From NCBI GenBank assembly GCA_023663735.1, contig JAMPGV010000003.1, positions 60,057-124,056 of the forward strand: a stretch of DNA of 64,000 bases, in the 5' to 3' direction. A program made the translations under genes and the position numbers. Positions 1 to 8,299 of this stretch are shown piece by piece; position 1 is the first letter of the stretch; each line of letters begins with the position of its first letter. The stretch is from Muribaculum sp. (lineage in GTDB: Bacteria; Bacillota; Clostridia; Lachnospirales; Lachnospiraceae). Below the pieces are notes generated by a model, which was given only the letters and a program-made list of their open reading frames with translations, searched no databases and was not told the origin of the DNA.

Positions 1-822
1 GACGGAAGCGTTCACATCGCTGACCACCTGCGCCATCTGGGTGCTTCCCATGGCAACTTCCTCGATGGCCTTGGAAATCTCCAGCGAAGCGTTCAGCGTG
101 GACGCCGTCTTATCCTTGAGATCCTCCGCCGTTCCGCGCACATTGCCGCCAACGGTCGTAATTTTGGTCACCACACTGTTCAGATTGCCCAGCATCTTCT
201 TGACGGAGCCGTCTATCTTGGCCACCTCGTCAAAACCCTTCATCGGCTCCTGACTGCCGGTCAGATCTCCGGCCGCCACCGCGTTCACCGTCTCACTCAC
301 CCGAAGAACGGTTCGTGCGATCCTGCCCGCCACCAGATACACCACCACGGCGGAAACCGCCAAGACAACGACTCCCATGCCGAGAATAGCGCCCATCAGT
401 TGGTATAGCGTGTTCTGAACATCCGCCTGCGGCTTGCCCGAGAAGACCATGCCGTCCTCCGTGGGAATATAATACCCGTAATACTTTACGCCGTTCACAT
501 TCACGTCGGTGCTGAAATACTCTTGATTCCCGTCGATTACCGCCGCCACAACTTCGGGGGAAGCCTTCGTGCCGACGGCTCCCTCGATGGAGCTTTCCAC
601 GCGCATGTCTCCCTCAAAGACGGTAATGTCCACATCCGAATCCTTGAAGGCGTCAATTTCGTTGCTGAGATATCCGTTTAGCGCGATATTAAGCTGCGTC
701 CGGTTTGCCTCAACCAGCGCCGCTTTCGCCATGAACATTGCGTAAACACTGACGATCACGCTCAATATCACCAAGGGAATGAGGGTCAATGCAATCAGTT
801 TACCTTTTAAGCCTACCTTCAT
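1..822 (-). CDS. Methyl-accepting chemotaxis protein, N-terminal part (cut by window edge)
   Basis: This is the N-terminal 274 codons of a membrane chemoreceptor. A hydrophobic segment lies at about residues 8-30, followed by a roughly 110-residue extracytoplasmic sensing region, a second hydrophobic segment at about 142-166, and a HAMP-like region with the typical AAGDLTG sequence. The start of the cytoplasmic signalling helix follows, with alternating Thr, Ser and Ala and a VAMGSTQMAQ stretch. Family knowledge: such proteins sense small molecules and control CheA. The sensing domain has the size of a single-Cache domain, but the ligand cannot be inferred. The start is ATG at 822, preceded by AGGAGG that overlaps the stop codon of the upstream GGGtGRT gene, so the two are likely cotranscribed. 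The C-terminal signalling tip is outside the window. Confidence 0.9.
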   Translation of the reverse strand, partial: MKVGLKGKLIALTLIPLVILSVIVSVYAMFMAKAALVEANRTQLNIALNGYLSNEIDAFKDSDVDITVFEGDMRVESSIEGAVGTKASPEVVAAVIDGNQEYFSTDVNVNGVKYYGYYIPTEDGMVFSGKPQADVQNTLYQLMGAILGMGVVVLAVSAVVVYLVAGRIARTVLRVSETVNAVAAGDLTGSQEPMKGFDEVAKIDGSVKKMLGNLNSVVTKITTVGGNVRGTAEDLKDKTASTLNASLEISKAIEEVAMGSTQMAQVVSDVNASV

Positions 823-833
823 CTCTTTTCCTC

Positions 834-1844
834 CTAGAATTTTCCGGCGTTTGCTGCCTCCTCTATGGATACTGCCACCGCAACCGTCATACCTACCATG
901 GGGTTATTGCCCGCGCCGATCAGTCCCATCATTTCCACATGGGCGGGAACGGAGGACGAGCCTGCGAACTGTGCGTCGGAATGCATACGTCCCAAGGTAT
1001 CCGTCATGCCATAAGATGCGGGGCCTGCAGCCATGTTGTCGGGATGAAGCGTGCGCCCGGTGCCGCCGCCGGATGCAACGGAAAAGTATTTCTTGCCCTG
1101 CTCGATGCACTCCTTCTTATAAGTACCTGCAACGGGATGCTGGAATCTGGTGGGATTGGTGGAATTGCCGGTGATGGAAACGTCCACGCCCTCCTTGTGC
1201 ATGATCGCAACGCCCTCGCAGACGTCGTTTGCGCCATAGCAGTTGACTTTCGCGCGCAGTCCCTCGGAATAGGACTTGCGGAACACTTCTTTCACCGTGT
1301 TGGTATAGGGATCATACTCGGTCTCAACGAACGTGAATCCGTTGATGCGGGAAATGATCTGCGCAGCGTCCTTGCCCAGACCGTTCAGGATCACTCTCAA
1401 GGGTTTCTTGCGGACTTTATTGGCTTTCTCCGCAATACCGATCGCGCCCTCGGCTGCCGCAAAGGACTCGTGACCCGCCAGAAAGCAGAAACACTCGGTC
1501 TCCTCCTCCAGAAGCATCTTGCCCAGATTGCCGTGGCCAAGGCCTACCTTGCGGGTGTCCGCAACGGATCCGGGAATACAGAACGCCTGAAGTCCCTCGC
1601 CGATTGCAGCTGCCGCATCCGCCGCTTTTCTGCAGTCTTTCTTGATCGCAATGGCTGCGCCTACCGTGTACGCCCAACATGCGTTTTCAAAACAGATGGG
1701 CTGGATGCCCTTGACTTGGTTGTAAACGTCAAGTCCCGCATCCTTCGTAATCTTCTCGGCCTCCTCGATGGAAGAGATACCGTAACCGTTCAAAACGGAA
1801 TTGATTTTGTCAATTCTTCTTTCATAGGATTCAAATAATGCCAT
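834..1844 (-). CDS. GGGtGRT family protein
   Basis: The protein has 336 residues and matches the uncharacterised GGGtGRT family, named for the GGGTGRTLHP motif visible near residue 265. It is Gly/Ala-rich, with many small-residue stretches and a conserved-looking C-terminal half (MMGLIGAGNNPMVGMT). No catalytic function is established for the family. ATG at 1844 was chosen over an in-frame upstream codon because AAGGAGG lies nine bases before it and the upstream alternative overlaps the preceding gene. It lies 19 bp after the NifU-like gene. In Clostridia these two are usual partners, which hints at a joint role with an iron-sulfur or metal cofactor (inference). Confidence 0.9.
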   Translation of the reverse strand: MALFESYERRIDKINSVLNGYGISSIEEAEKITKDAGLDVYNQVKGIQPICFENACWAYTVGAAIAIKKDCRKAADAAAAIGEGLQAFCIPGSVADTRKVGLGHGNLGKMLLEEETECFCFLAGHESFAAAEGAIGIAEKANKVRKKPLRVILNGLGKDAAQIISRINGFTFVETEYDPYTNTVKEVFRKSYSEGLRAKVNCYGANDVCEGVAIMHKEGVDVSITGNSTNPTRFQHPVAGTYKKECIEQGKKYFSVASGGGTGRTLHPDNMAAGPASYGMTDTLGRMHSDAQFAGSSSVPAHVEMMGLIGAGNNPMVGMTVAVAVSIEEAANAGKF

Positions 1845-1863
1845 CTTGTGTGTCCTCCTTCTC

Positions 1864-2556
1864 TTATTCCTGTCTGGGGTCAATAATCTTTACAGCGTCA
1901 GCTACGCGGCCATACTGTCCTTTGGCCTTCTCATATGCGGTATTGGGATCATCGCCCTTCTTGATGAAGTCGGTCATCTTGCCAAGACTCACAAACTGAT
2001 ACCCGATAATCTGATCCTCTGCGTCCAGAGCGATACCGGTCACATACCCTTCCGCCATCTCCAGATAGCGGGGGCCTTTCTTCAAAGTGCCATACATGGT
2101 GCCGACCTGACTTCTGAGTCCTTTGCCCAGATCCTCAAGTCCTGCGCCGATGGGCAGGCCGTCCTCGGAGAATGCGCTCTGGGTGCGCCCGTAAACGATC
2201 TGCAAAAACAGCTCTCTCATGGCGGTGTTGATCGCGTCGCACACCAGATCTGTATTCAATGCCTCCATCACGGTCCTCCCCGGAAGGATCTCAGCCGCCA
2301 TGGCTGCGGAATGGGTCATGCCGGAACAGCCGATGGTCTCCACCAGAGCCTCCTGAATAATTCCCTCTTTCACATTCAAAGTCAATTTGCAGGCGCCCTG
2401 CTGAGGGGCGCACCAGCCGATGCCGTGTGTCAGGCCGGAAATATCTTTGACATCTTTTGCCTTCACCCATTTTGCCTCCTCGGGAATGGGCGCACAGCCG
2501 TGGTTCACACCCTGTGCTACGGGACACATCTCTTCAACTTCTTTTGAATAAATCAT
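1864..2556 (-). CDS. NifU-like iron-sulfur cluster scaffold family protein
   Basis: This 230-residue protein has a NifU_N/IscU-like core: a VETIGCSGMTHSAAMAAEIL segment resembling the conserved Cys loop of the scaffold fold, plus further Cys at CPVAQG, HGCAP and WCAPQQGACK. The N-terminal Cys cluster and the C-terminal extension (from about residue 150) are not part of classical IscU. The partner gene is GGGtGRT, directly downstream. The start at 2556 has AAGGAG eight bases upstream. A role in assembling or carrying an Fe-S or other metal centre for its partner is inferred; general housekeeping Fe-S assembly is less likely because no cysteine desulfurase is nearby. Confidence 0.85.
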   Translation of the reverse strand: MIYSKEVEEMCPVAQGVNHGCAPIPEEAKWVKAKDVKDISGLTHGIGWCAPQQGACKLTLNVKEGIIQEALVETIGCSGMTHSAAMAAEILPGRTVMEALNTDLVCDAINTAMRELFLQIVYGRTQSAFSEDGLPIGAGLEDLGKGLRSQVGTMYGTLKKGPRYLEMAEGYVTGIALDAEDQIIGYQFVSLGKMTDFIKKGDDPNTAYEKAKGQYGRVADAVKIIDPRQE

Positions 2557-2656
2557 GCGAAATCTCCTTTCAAATCTCTTTCTGGTGATACTTTTGATGC
2601 TTTATCAGGGATACCTGTCTCCCCTTATTTATGTACTGCCAGAACTACACTTCTCC

Positions 2657-2686
2657 ATTTTAACATAAACAGAGCGGTTTTGGCAA
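2657..2686 (-). promoter_or_regulatory. Sigma-A-type promoter for NifU-like/GGGtGRT/MCP genes
   Basis: On the minus strand TTGCCA (2681-2686) is followed after 18 bases by TAAAAT (2657-2662), with an extended -10 TG one base upstream. It is about 100 bases upstream of the NifU-like start and is the only good match between this gene and the upstream palindrome. Confidence 0.5.
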
Positions 2687-2748
2687 TATTTTATCGAATA
2701 AACAAAAATAATGCGACAGGTTATTCCGTAATCCGGCAAGTCACGCCA

Positions 2749-2880
2749 CCGAAGAACGGATATTGCGCTTCAGACCCACTTTCGTTTGGATAAAAACGCA
2801 ACGGACACATAAGGTGCCTAAATACGGCACCTAAGTGCCGGCGTTTTTATACAGTCTTCACCGCAATATCTGTTCTCCGG
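2749..2880. repeat. Large imperfect palindrome with nested hairpin core
   Basis: It lies in the 390-bp gap between the NifU-like gene and the ABC ATPase gene. Left arm segments (gaagaacggatattgcg and gataaaaacgc) are mirrored by right arm segments (gcgtttttat and cgcaatatctgttctcc). The tip at 2802-2840 is a second hairpin, aggtgcc...ggcacct. That tip is nearly the same sequence, in reverse orientation, as the core of the dispersed elements at 36185 and 59331. The AAAAACGC/GCGTTTTT pair with its flanking T-run could also act as a terminator for the transporter operon to the right. The rest of the gap holds the promoter at 2657-2686 and the short duplication at 2907-2969. Confidence 0.7.
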
Positions 2881-2906
2881 CGTCCGAAACTGTACTGTCG
2901 GAATAG

Positions 2907-2969
2907 CCGCTACGCTAAGATCATCCTGTCGTACAACGACAGCCCGCTACGCTAAGATCATCCTGTCGT
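2907..2969. repeat. Duplicated 3' end of the ABC ATPase gene (two copies, 37-bp spacing)
   Basis: A 26-base string beginning ccgctacgctaagatcat occurs at 2907-2932 and again at 2944-2969. The second copy is the real gene end and contains the TAG stop codon at 2947-2949. The first is an untranslated downstream copy. Confidence 0.85.
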
Positions 2970-3768
2970 TGGCGAGTTCGCCGCCACTGGCCTCCTCGAA
3001 CTTGGCCAGCAGGTCTTTCACGTGCAGGGAGCGCTTCTCCTCGCCCGCCACGTCGTAGATGATGTGTCCCTCATGCATCATGACCAGACGGTTGCCGTGA
3101 GCGATGGCGTCCTTCATATTATGGGTGACCATCATGGCCGTCAGATGGTTTTCGCTGATGATCTGCTCGCTGATCTCCAGCACCTTGGCCGCGGTCTTGG
3201 GATCGAGCGCCGCAGTATGCTCGTCTAACAGAAGGAGTTTCGGCTGTTTCAGGGACGCCATGAGCAGCGTGACCGCCTGTCTCTGTCCGCCGGAGAGAAG
3301 CCCCACCTTGCTCGTCATGCGCTCCTCCAGCCCAAGCCCCAGCACCTGCAGTTTTTCCCTAAACAGCTCCCGCTCGGCTCTGGAGATTCCCCATTTTAGG
3401 GTGCGCCTCTGTCCCCTGCGGTACGCGATCGACATATTTTCCTCGATATCCATGGTGGCGGCGGTTCCCGTCATGGGATCCTGAAAGACCCGGCCCAGAT
3501 ACGGCGCGCGCTTGTGTTCCGCCAGATTCGTGATGTCCGTTCCGTCGATGATAATCCGCCCTTCGTCGATCGGCCAGACCCCGGCGATGGCGTTCAGCGT
3601 CGTAGACTTGCCCGCGCCGTTTCCGCCGATGATGGTGACAAAGTCGCCGGGATTCAGGCGCAGGTTCACACCGTCGAGCGCCACTTTCTCGTTGATGGTT
3701 CCGCGGTTGAACACTTTGCGGACATTCTGAATCTCCAGTGCATAATTTGCAGTATTCTGACCGCTCAT
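2947..3768 (-). CDS. ABC transporter ATP-binding protein (TrpXYZ-type system)
   Basis: The 273-residue ATPase carries Walker A GGNGAGKST (about residue 48), a Q-loop region (VFQDP), the signature LSGGQRQA, Walker B LLLLDEH and a switch His in VTHNMKDA. Walker B is followed by His rather than Pro (DEHTAAL), as in branched-chain/TrpZ-like ATPases. It powers import through the permease encoded just upstream. Its ATG overlaps the permease stop by four bases, so the two are coupled. AAAGGAG lies 10 bases before the start. The final codons are duplicated downstream (2907-2932). Confidence 0.93.
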   Translation of the reverse strand: MSGQNTANYALEIQNVRKVFNRGTINEKVALDGVNLRLNPGDFVTIIGGNGAGKSTTLNAIAGVWPIDEGRIIIDGTDITNLAEHKRAPYLGRVFQDPMTGTAATMDIEENMSIAYRRGQRRTLKWGISRAERELFREKLQVLGLGLEERMTSKVGLLSGGQRQAVTLLMASLKQPKLLLLDEHTAALDPKTAAKVLEISEQIISENHLTAMMVTHNMKDAIAHGNRLVMMHEGHIIYDVAGEEKRSLHVKDLLAKFEEASGGELANDRMILA

Positions 3769-4715
3769 GCCTTTGCCGCTCCTTTCTTCTGCAGATGCTT
3801 CTCTTTCAAGTAGGGAACGGCAAGGAAGATGGCCACCACGATGGCGGAAAACATCTTCATATAGTCGGAGGGCATCTTCAGCCAGAGTACGAACTGATAT
3901 ACCATGTAATAGATCACCGCCCCCAGAATCACGGCCGTCTCGGTGAAGGCAAACGCAAACTTTCTCTTAGAAGCAAATCTGCCGAACAGCACTTCTCCGA
4001 TAATCACGGCCGCCAGACCGATCACAATGGCGCCGCGCCCCATGTTGACGTCCGCCGCGCCCTGAAACTGCGCGTAAAATGCCCCGCAGAGTCCCACCAT
4101 CCCGTTGGAGATCATCAGCGCCAGCACTTTCATGAAATCCGTATTGATTCCCTGCGCCCGCGCCATATTGGGATTGCATCCCGTCGCCCGAATAGCCTGT
4201 CCGCTCTCCGTCCCGAAATAGCAGTACAACAGTACGACCAACGCCACCAGAAATAGGGCAAACGCCGCAAAGAACAGCAGCTTTGACGTCGTCTGGCCGT
4301 CGGTCACATAGCGCAGCGACACCACCAGCGGATAATTGTCCACGCTCACCGGCTGATTCGCCTTGCCCATGATGACCAGATTCACCGAGTAGAGAGAAAG
4401 CTGGGTCAGAATACTTGCCAAAATCCCCGGAATGCCCAGCGCAGTATTCAAAAGCCCCGTCACCAGCCCGGCCAGCATCCCCGCGGCAAACGCAACCGGC
4501 AGGGACAGAATCGGCGAAAAGCCCCCCCGTATGAGCATCACGGATACCGCCGCTCCCGTGGCGATGGAGCCGTCCACCGTCAGATCCGCAAAATCCAGCA
4601 CACGGAACGTGATATAGACGCCCAGCGCCATAATGCCCCAGATCATTCCCTGAGCGATGGATCCCGGCCATGCGCGCAGAAGCGCCATGGGATTCAATGA
4701 CAAAAAGTATTCCAT
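3765..4715 (-). CDS. ABC transporter permease, branched-chain amino acid/TrpY type
   Basis: This 316-residue integral membrane protein has about eight hydrophobic segments and the BPD_transp_2 arrangement (VYITFRVLDFADLTVDGS near the N terminus, GLAAVIIGEVLFG near the C terminus). It would form the channel of the importer with the downstream ATPase. It is separated from the binding-protein gene by a strong hairpin (4742-4781), a common way to give less permease than binding protein. The substrate is unproven. Relatives in streptococci carry tryptophan; other PF04392 systems may carry other aromatic or small compounds. Confidence 0.92.
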   Translation of the reverse strand: MEYFLSLNPMALLRAWPGSIAQGMIWGIMALGVYITFRVLDFADLTVDGSIATGAAVSVMLIRGGFSPILSLPVAFAAGMLAGLVTGLLNTALGIPGILASILTQLSLYSVNLVIMGKANQPVSVDNYPLVVSLRYVTDGQTTSKLLFFAAFALFLVALVVLLYCYFGTESGQAIRATGCNPNMARAQGINTDFMKVLALMISNGMVGLCGAFYAQFQGAADVNMGRGAIVIGLAAVIIGEVLFGRFASKRKFAFAFTETAVILGAVIYYMVYQFVLWLKMPSDYMKMFSAIVVAIFLAVPYLKEKHLQKKGAAKA

Positions 4716-4741
4716 GCCTCTTTTCTCCTTACCCGTTATTC

Positions 4742-4781
4742 AAAGAGAGGGGATGCCGCGTGGACGTCATCCCCTCTCTTT
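4742..4781 (-). terminator. Intercistronic hairpin between binding protein and permease genes
   Basis: A 14-bp perfect stem (aaagagaggggatg against catcccctctcttt) with a 12-base loop lies right after the binding-protein stop codon. On the transcribed minus strand only a short TTT follows, so it is more likely a partial terminator or an mRNA-stabilising 3' structure than a full stop. The long T-run lies on the plus side. Confidence 0.65.
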
Positions 4782-4786
4782 TTTGC

Positions 4787-5791
4787 TTACTCAGCCTCGA
4801 TGGCCACATAATCGGAGGGCACGCTGATGCCCAGATCCGCACATGCCTGTGCGTTGTACTTCTTGGTCACATTCTGCGCGAAGCGCACATCCATGGCAGA
4901 GACGTCCTTGCCTTCCACCAGAATCTCATAAGCCATCTCGCCGGTGACATACCCGAGGTCATAATAGCTGATGGAGAGCGTCGCCACGCCGCAGCCGCTG
5001 CAGATTCCCTCCTCACCCGCGATCACGGGAACCTTGGCGGGATTCACCACATTGTAAACCGTCTCGGTAACGGACGCCAGCGTGTTGTCCGTGGGAATAT
5101 AGAGTACGTCGCACTCACCCACCGCCGCAGTCACCACAGCCTGCACCTCGTTGGTGTCGGCGATGGGATAAATCTTATAGGCGATATTGTCCTCGTCCAA
5201 TGCCTCCGCAAACAACTCAATCTGGTACAGGGAGTTGGCCTCCGCGGAGCAATACAGCAGTCCTACCTGCTTAGCGTCCGGGAACAGCTCTACCAGCATA
5301 TCCTCCTGCTCTGCGATGGGAGCCAGATCCGATGTGCCGGAAATGTTTCTGCCTGTCGCGCCGGACCACTCGTCGATCTCCAGCGCCGTGGCGTAATCCG
5401 TCACGGACGTTCCCAGAATGGGAATGCTCGTGGTTGCGGCCGCAGCAGCCTGCAGAGGAGACGTTGCGTTTGCCAGAATCAGATCCACCCCGTCGGATAC
5501 AAAACCGTTACAGATGGTCGCCGCGGTGGTCTGCTCGCCCTGCGCGTTCTGGAAATGGAATTTCACGCGGTCTCCCAGCTTCTCGGTCAGGGCGTCCTGA
5601 AATCCCTCTGTTGCGGCGTCCAGAGCCGCATGTTCCACCAGCTGGCAGATGCCCACGTTATAGACCTTGTCGCCGCCCTGATTTGCGCCTGTGTTTCCGC
5701 TTTCCTTGCCGCCGCAGCCCGTCAGTGCAGTAACTGACAATGCTGTCACAAGAGAGAGCGCCAATAATTTCTTTTTCGTCATTTTTCTCAT
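4787..5791 (-). CDS. ABC transporter substrate-binding lipoprotein (PF04392/TrpX type)
   Basis: This is a roughly 334-residue lipoprotein. The signal sequence KKKLLALSLVTALSVTALTGC ends in a lipobox (LTGC), followed by a Gly/Asn-rich linker. The mature part has the pattern of ABC_sub_bind proteins (VYNVGICQLVEHAALD, then DLILANATSPLQAA and IPILGTSVTDY). It would deliver ligand to the permease and ATPase encoded downstream. Start choice is uncertain: ATG at 5791 gives the best signal peptide, while ATG at 5803 lies only one base after GGAAAGG. No T-box or other aromatic-amino-acid leader could be seen upstream. Confidence 0.9.
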   Translation of the reverse strand: MRKMTKKKLLALSLVTALSVTALTGCGGKESGNTGANQGGDKVYNVGICQLVEHAALDAATEGFQDALTEKLGDRVKFHFQNAQGEQTTAATICNGFVSDGVDLILANATSPLQAAAAATTSIPILGTSVTDYATALEIDEWSGATGRNISGTSDLAPIAEQEDMLVELFPDAKQVGLLYCSAEANSLYQIELFAEALDEDNIAYKIYPIADTNEVQAVVTAAVGECDVLYIPTDNTLASVTETVYNVVNPAKVPVIAGEEGICSGCGVATLSISYYDLGYVTGEMAYEILVEGKDVSAMDVRFAQNVTKKYNAQACADLGISVPSDYVAIEAE

Positions 5792-5912
5792 AATAATAAC
5801 CATACCTTTCCGCAACCTGCGAATTTGTTTCTGCGCTGTTTTTTGCACAACCGCAACTTTGTGTCAAGCAGCCGCAGACATAAAGTACGGTGTGAAAAAT
5901 TTGGATTGAAGG

Positions 5913-5964
5913 GTCATGCCTCCGGTATGCCTTTTGGGTATGCCTTCTGGCTATGCCTTCTGCG
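5913..5964. repeat. Short tandem array, 13-bp unit, about four copies
   Basis: The unit is close to gtatgccttctgg, with copies starting near 5913, 5925, 5938 and 5951. It sits upstream of the binding-protein gene and downstream of the hemerythrin gene. No gene is seen in 5804-6067. Confidence 0.75.
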
Positions 5965-6067
5965 CAATCCATGTAAAAATATACACTATAATCCCGGCAA
6001 AGTCAATGGTTTTCGGTGTCCCGGAACGTCGTTCCCCTCCCGGTTCCCGGACTCCATTCCTTTTGCT

Positions 6068-7432
6068 TTAATTCTGCTTGGCGATTTTGGCAAAATACGC
6101 GTCCACGTTTTTCTTGATCGCCTCGGGCGGCTGCGCCTTCAGCAGATAGCCTGCCGGTTTTAGAGACAGCACTTGGCGGATGGTGTCCGGATCGCCGCGT
6201 CCCGTCAGGAACATCACGGCGATATCCGCCATGCTCCGCTCCGAACGGATCATCTCCAGCACCTGTTTCCCGTCGCAGATCGGCATCTCGTAATCCAGCA
6301 TCACCAGATCCGGTCTGTCCAGAATGATTCCCCGGAATGCGGACACGCCCGAATCGGCTAACAGCACCTCGTAATCTTTGTCCAGAAGCTGTTTCATCGC
6401 TTTCAGCACCACGGCGGAATCGTCCACCACAAGGATCCGCTTCTTTTTATCGATTTCTTTCTGCTCCTCCTCGTTGTGCTTGAGGTATTTATCTACCTCC
6501 ACCATAGCGTTCTCCGCCTTGATGGCGCTTCCGGCTTTCACCACTTTATGCTTGGGCGCAATGCTGCAGTAGGCGAAATATCCCGCGCCCGTGTCGAGCA
6601 GAATACTCAACTGGGGATCGTCCCGGTCATACACCTTCTGGAACTGTTCGTAGGTCAAGAGATTCTCCGATTTCAGCTCATAGCCCTCCATGGGCGGGAA
6701 CTGTTCCATGACGCGCTCCACAAACTGCTGCGCCGTATAGCGGGTCGCGTTCACCATCAGGATATTGACCTTCTTGGATTTCGCATCCACTATTTTGCCG
6801 ACCGTATTGAGAATGACCCGCTCCTCGAAGACCAAAATCGTCTCATGCCGTTCGCCTTCCTTGTTCCCATAGACCAGCCGGTAATAAATTCCTTTGCCGA
6901 ATTTTTCCCCGCCGTAGCTCTCGGTGACCACATGGGACTGCAGCTGGAACAAATCGTTGATCAGCTGGATGACCAAATCCACCATGGCCGCATGTTCTTC
7001 CTCCGGAAGCAGCTTTTCCCACCGGCTCTCGGCGTGTCCCGACATCGCGCGGTCTTCCGTCAAAGTGTGTCCGACCAGCCAGCCCACGCACACACCGAGG
7101 AAATGGCTGACGGAGTCCATCGAATAACGGGTCTCCTCCAGCTCGTCTTCCAGCGCGGGCAGAATCCTTGTGCGGAAATCATTGTGGATGCGCTTGTGCC
7201 GCTCCAGCCCCTCATAGTGGATGGACTCCATATACTCTTCTTCCGTCGCAAAATGAATCATGGCATGATCCTTGAAGTATTTGATCCCTTCCTGACATGC
7301 CCACCGGCTCTTTTCGCCCTCGTCCTCAAACGCAAAGAGCTTGTTTACAATTCTAAAAAGCTTTTGATGTTCCTTGTCAATGTGTTCTACGCCGATATTA
7401 TACTGGTCGCGCCATACCAACTGCTTGCTCAT
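6068..7432 (-). CDS. Bacteriohemerythrin fused to a CheX-like middle region and a response-regulator receiver domain
   Basis: The protein has 454 residues and three parts. Residues about 5-130 are a hemerythrin domain with the expected iron ligands: H17, H22 (EHIDKEHQ), the HAMIHFATEEEY helix, HKRIH, and a final H with TED. Residues about 140-300 resemble CheX/CheC-like phosphatase folds, though weakly. Residues about 330-452 are a receiver domain with DD (LVVDDS), phospho-acceptor D in VMLDYEMP, and a conserved T in MFLTGRG. A diiron O2-binding module joined to a receiver suggests oxygen- or redox-linked signalling to chemotaxis or second messengers (inference). The start has GGAGG before ATG at 7432. 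Confidence 0.88.
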   Translation of the reverse strand: MSKQLVWRDQYNIGVEHIDKEHQKLFRIVNKLFAFEDEGEKSRWACQEGIKYFKDHAMIHFATEEEYMESIHYEGLERHKRIHNDFRTRILPALEDELEETRYSMDSVSHFLGVCVGWLVGHTLTEDRAMSGHAESRWEKLLPEEEHAAMVDLVIQLINDLFQLQSHVVTESYGGEKFGKGIYYRLVYGNKEGERHETILVFEERVILNTVGKIVDAKSKKVNILMVNATRYTAQQFVERVMEQFPPMEGYELKSENLLTYEQFQKVYDRDDPQLSILLDTGAGYFAYCSIAPKHKVVKAGSAIKAENAMVEVDKYLKHNEEEQKEIDKKKRILVVDDSAVVLKAMKQLLDKDYEVLLADSGVSAFRGIILDRPDLVMLDYEMPICDGKQVLEMIRSERSMADIAVMFLTGRGDPDTIRQVLSLKPAGYLLKAQPPEAIKKNVDAYFAKIAKQN

Positions 7433-7585
7433 AGCATCTTTCCTCCAGCTTTTTCTTGTCTTTTCGTAAAAACATCCCGTACAAAAAACTTCATGATATT
7501 ACTACCATATCATGTATTGCCCACTTTTTCCATTCAAATTTTGTATAAAAGAACAAATTTTGTGTAAAATAACGAATTTTAGAGG

Positions 7586-8275
7586 TTAAAACGAATCCCG
7601 CTTCTCCACGATCCGCCCGTCGTTTTTGAAAATATGTCCCGCCGGGATGTAACCCCGGACACAGGAAGTGGGATACACCTGAGAGTGCCCGCCGATGACC
7701 GTTCCGGGATTCAGCACGCTGTTACAGCCCACCTCCACGCAGTCTCCCAGCATAGCGCCCATCTTTTTGAGTCCGGTCTCGATGGCAAACTCCTCTCCCT
7801 GCGCCTGACCTTTCACCGTCACGAGCGTCTTGTCGCTCTTGACATTGGAAGTGATGGAACCCGCCCCCATGTGCGCCTTATATCCCAGCACGCTGTCCCC
7901 CACATAATTGTAATGGGGAACCTGCACTTTGTTAAACAACACCACATTTTTGAGTTCCGTGGAATTGCCCACCACGGCTCCCTTTCCCACGATGGCGTTG
8001 CCGCGCACGAAAGCACAGTGGCGGATCTCCGCCTCCTCGTCGATGATCAGAGGCCCGTTCAGACATGCGGTGGGCGCTACCACGGCGCTCCTTGCCACCC
8101 AGATCTCCTCCCCACGCTTCTCAAAGTGATCCGGCGGAAGACTCTCCCCTAATTTTAATATAAAATCATGGATCAGCGGCAACACTTCCCACGGATAGAT
8201 GACGTCCGCGAACAACTCTACGGCGATCGTCTCCTTTAAATCATACAGCTCTTTCACGGTGATTCCAGACGACAT
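7586..8275 (-). CDS. Left-handed beta-helix (LbetaH) acyl/nucleotidyl-transferase-like protein
   Basis: This 229-residue protein shows the hexapeptide repeats of the left-handed beta helix, for example in AVVAPTACLNGPLIIDEEAE, IVGKGAVVGN and LNPGTVIGGHSQVYP. It resembles the C-terminal half of GlmU-like proteins but has no N-terminal nucleotidyltransferase domain; residues 1-60 are helical. Likely roles include acetyl- or acyl-transfer to sugar nucleotides. The substrate is unknown. It is the last gene of the argH-to-here set, 24 bp after topB. The start at ATG 8275 has GGAGGA six bases before. Confidence 0.8.
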   Translation of the reverse strand: MSSGITVKELYDLKETIAVELFADVIYPWEVLPLIHDFILKLGESLPPDHFEKRGEEIWVARSAVVAPTACLNGPLIIDEEAEIRHCAFVRGNAIVGKGAVVGNSTELKNVVLFNKVQVPHYNYVGDSVLGYKAHMGAGSITSNVKSDKTLVTVKGQAQGEEFAIETGLKKMGAMLGDCVEVGCNSVLNPGTVIGGHSQVYPTSCVRGYIPAGHIFKNDGRIVEKRDSF

Positions 8276-8299
8276 GTGCAATCCTCCCTGTTTCTTGAC

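Noticed and set aside
789-1838. Long plus-strand open frame opposite the GGGtGRT gene
   Set aside because: It mirrors a well supported minus-strand family gene, has no ribosome site, and its protein is low in normal motifs.
5804-6067. T-box or tryptophan leader upstream of the TrpX-like gene
   Set aside because: No T-box consensus (such as TGGNACCGCG) and no Trp-rich leader peptide is visible.
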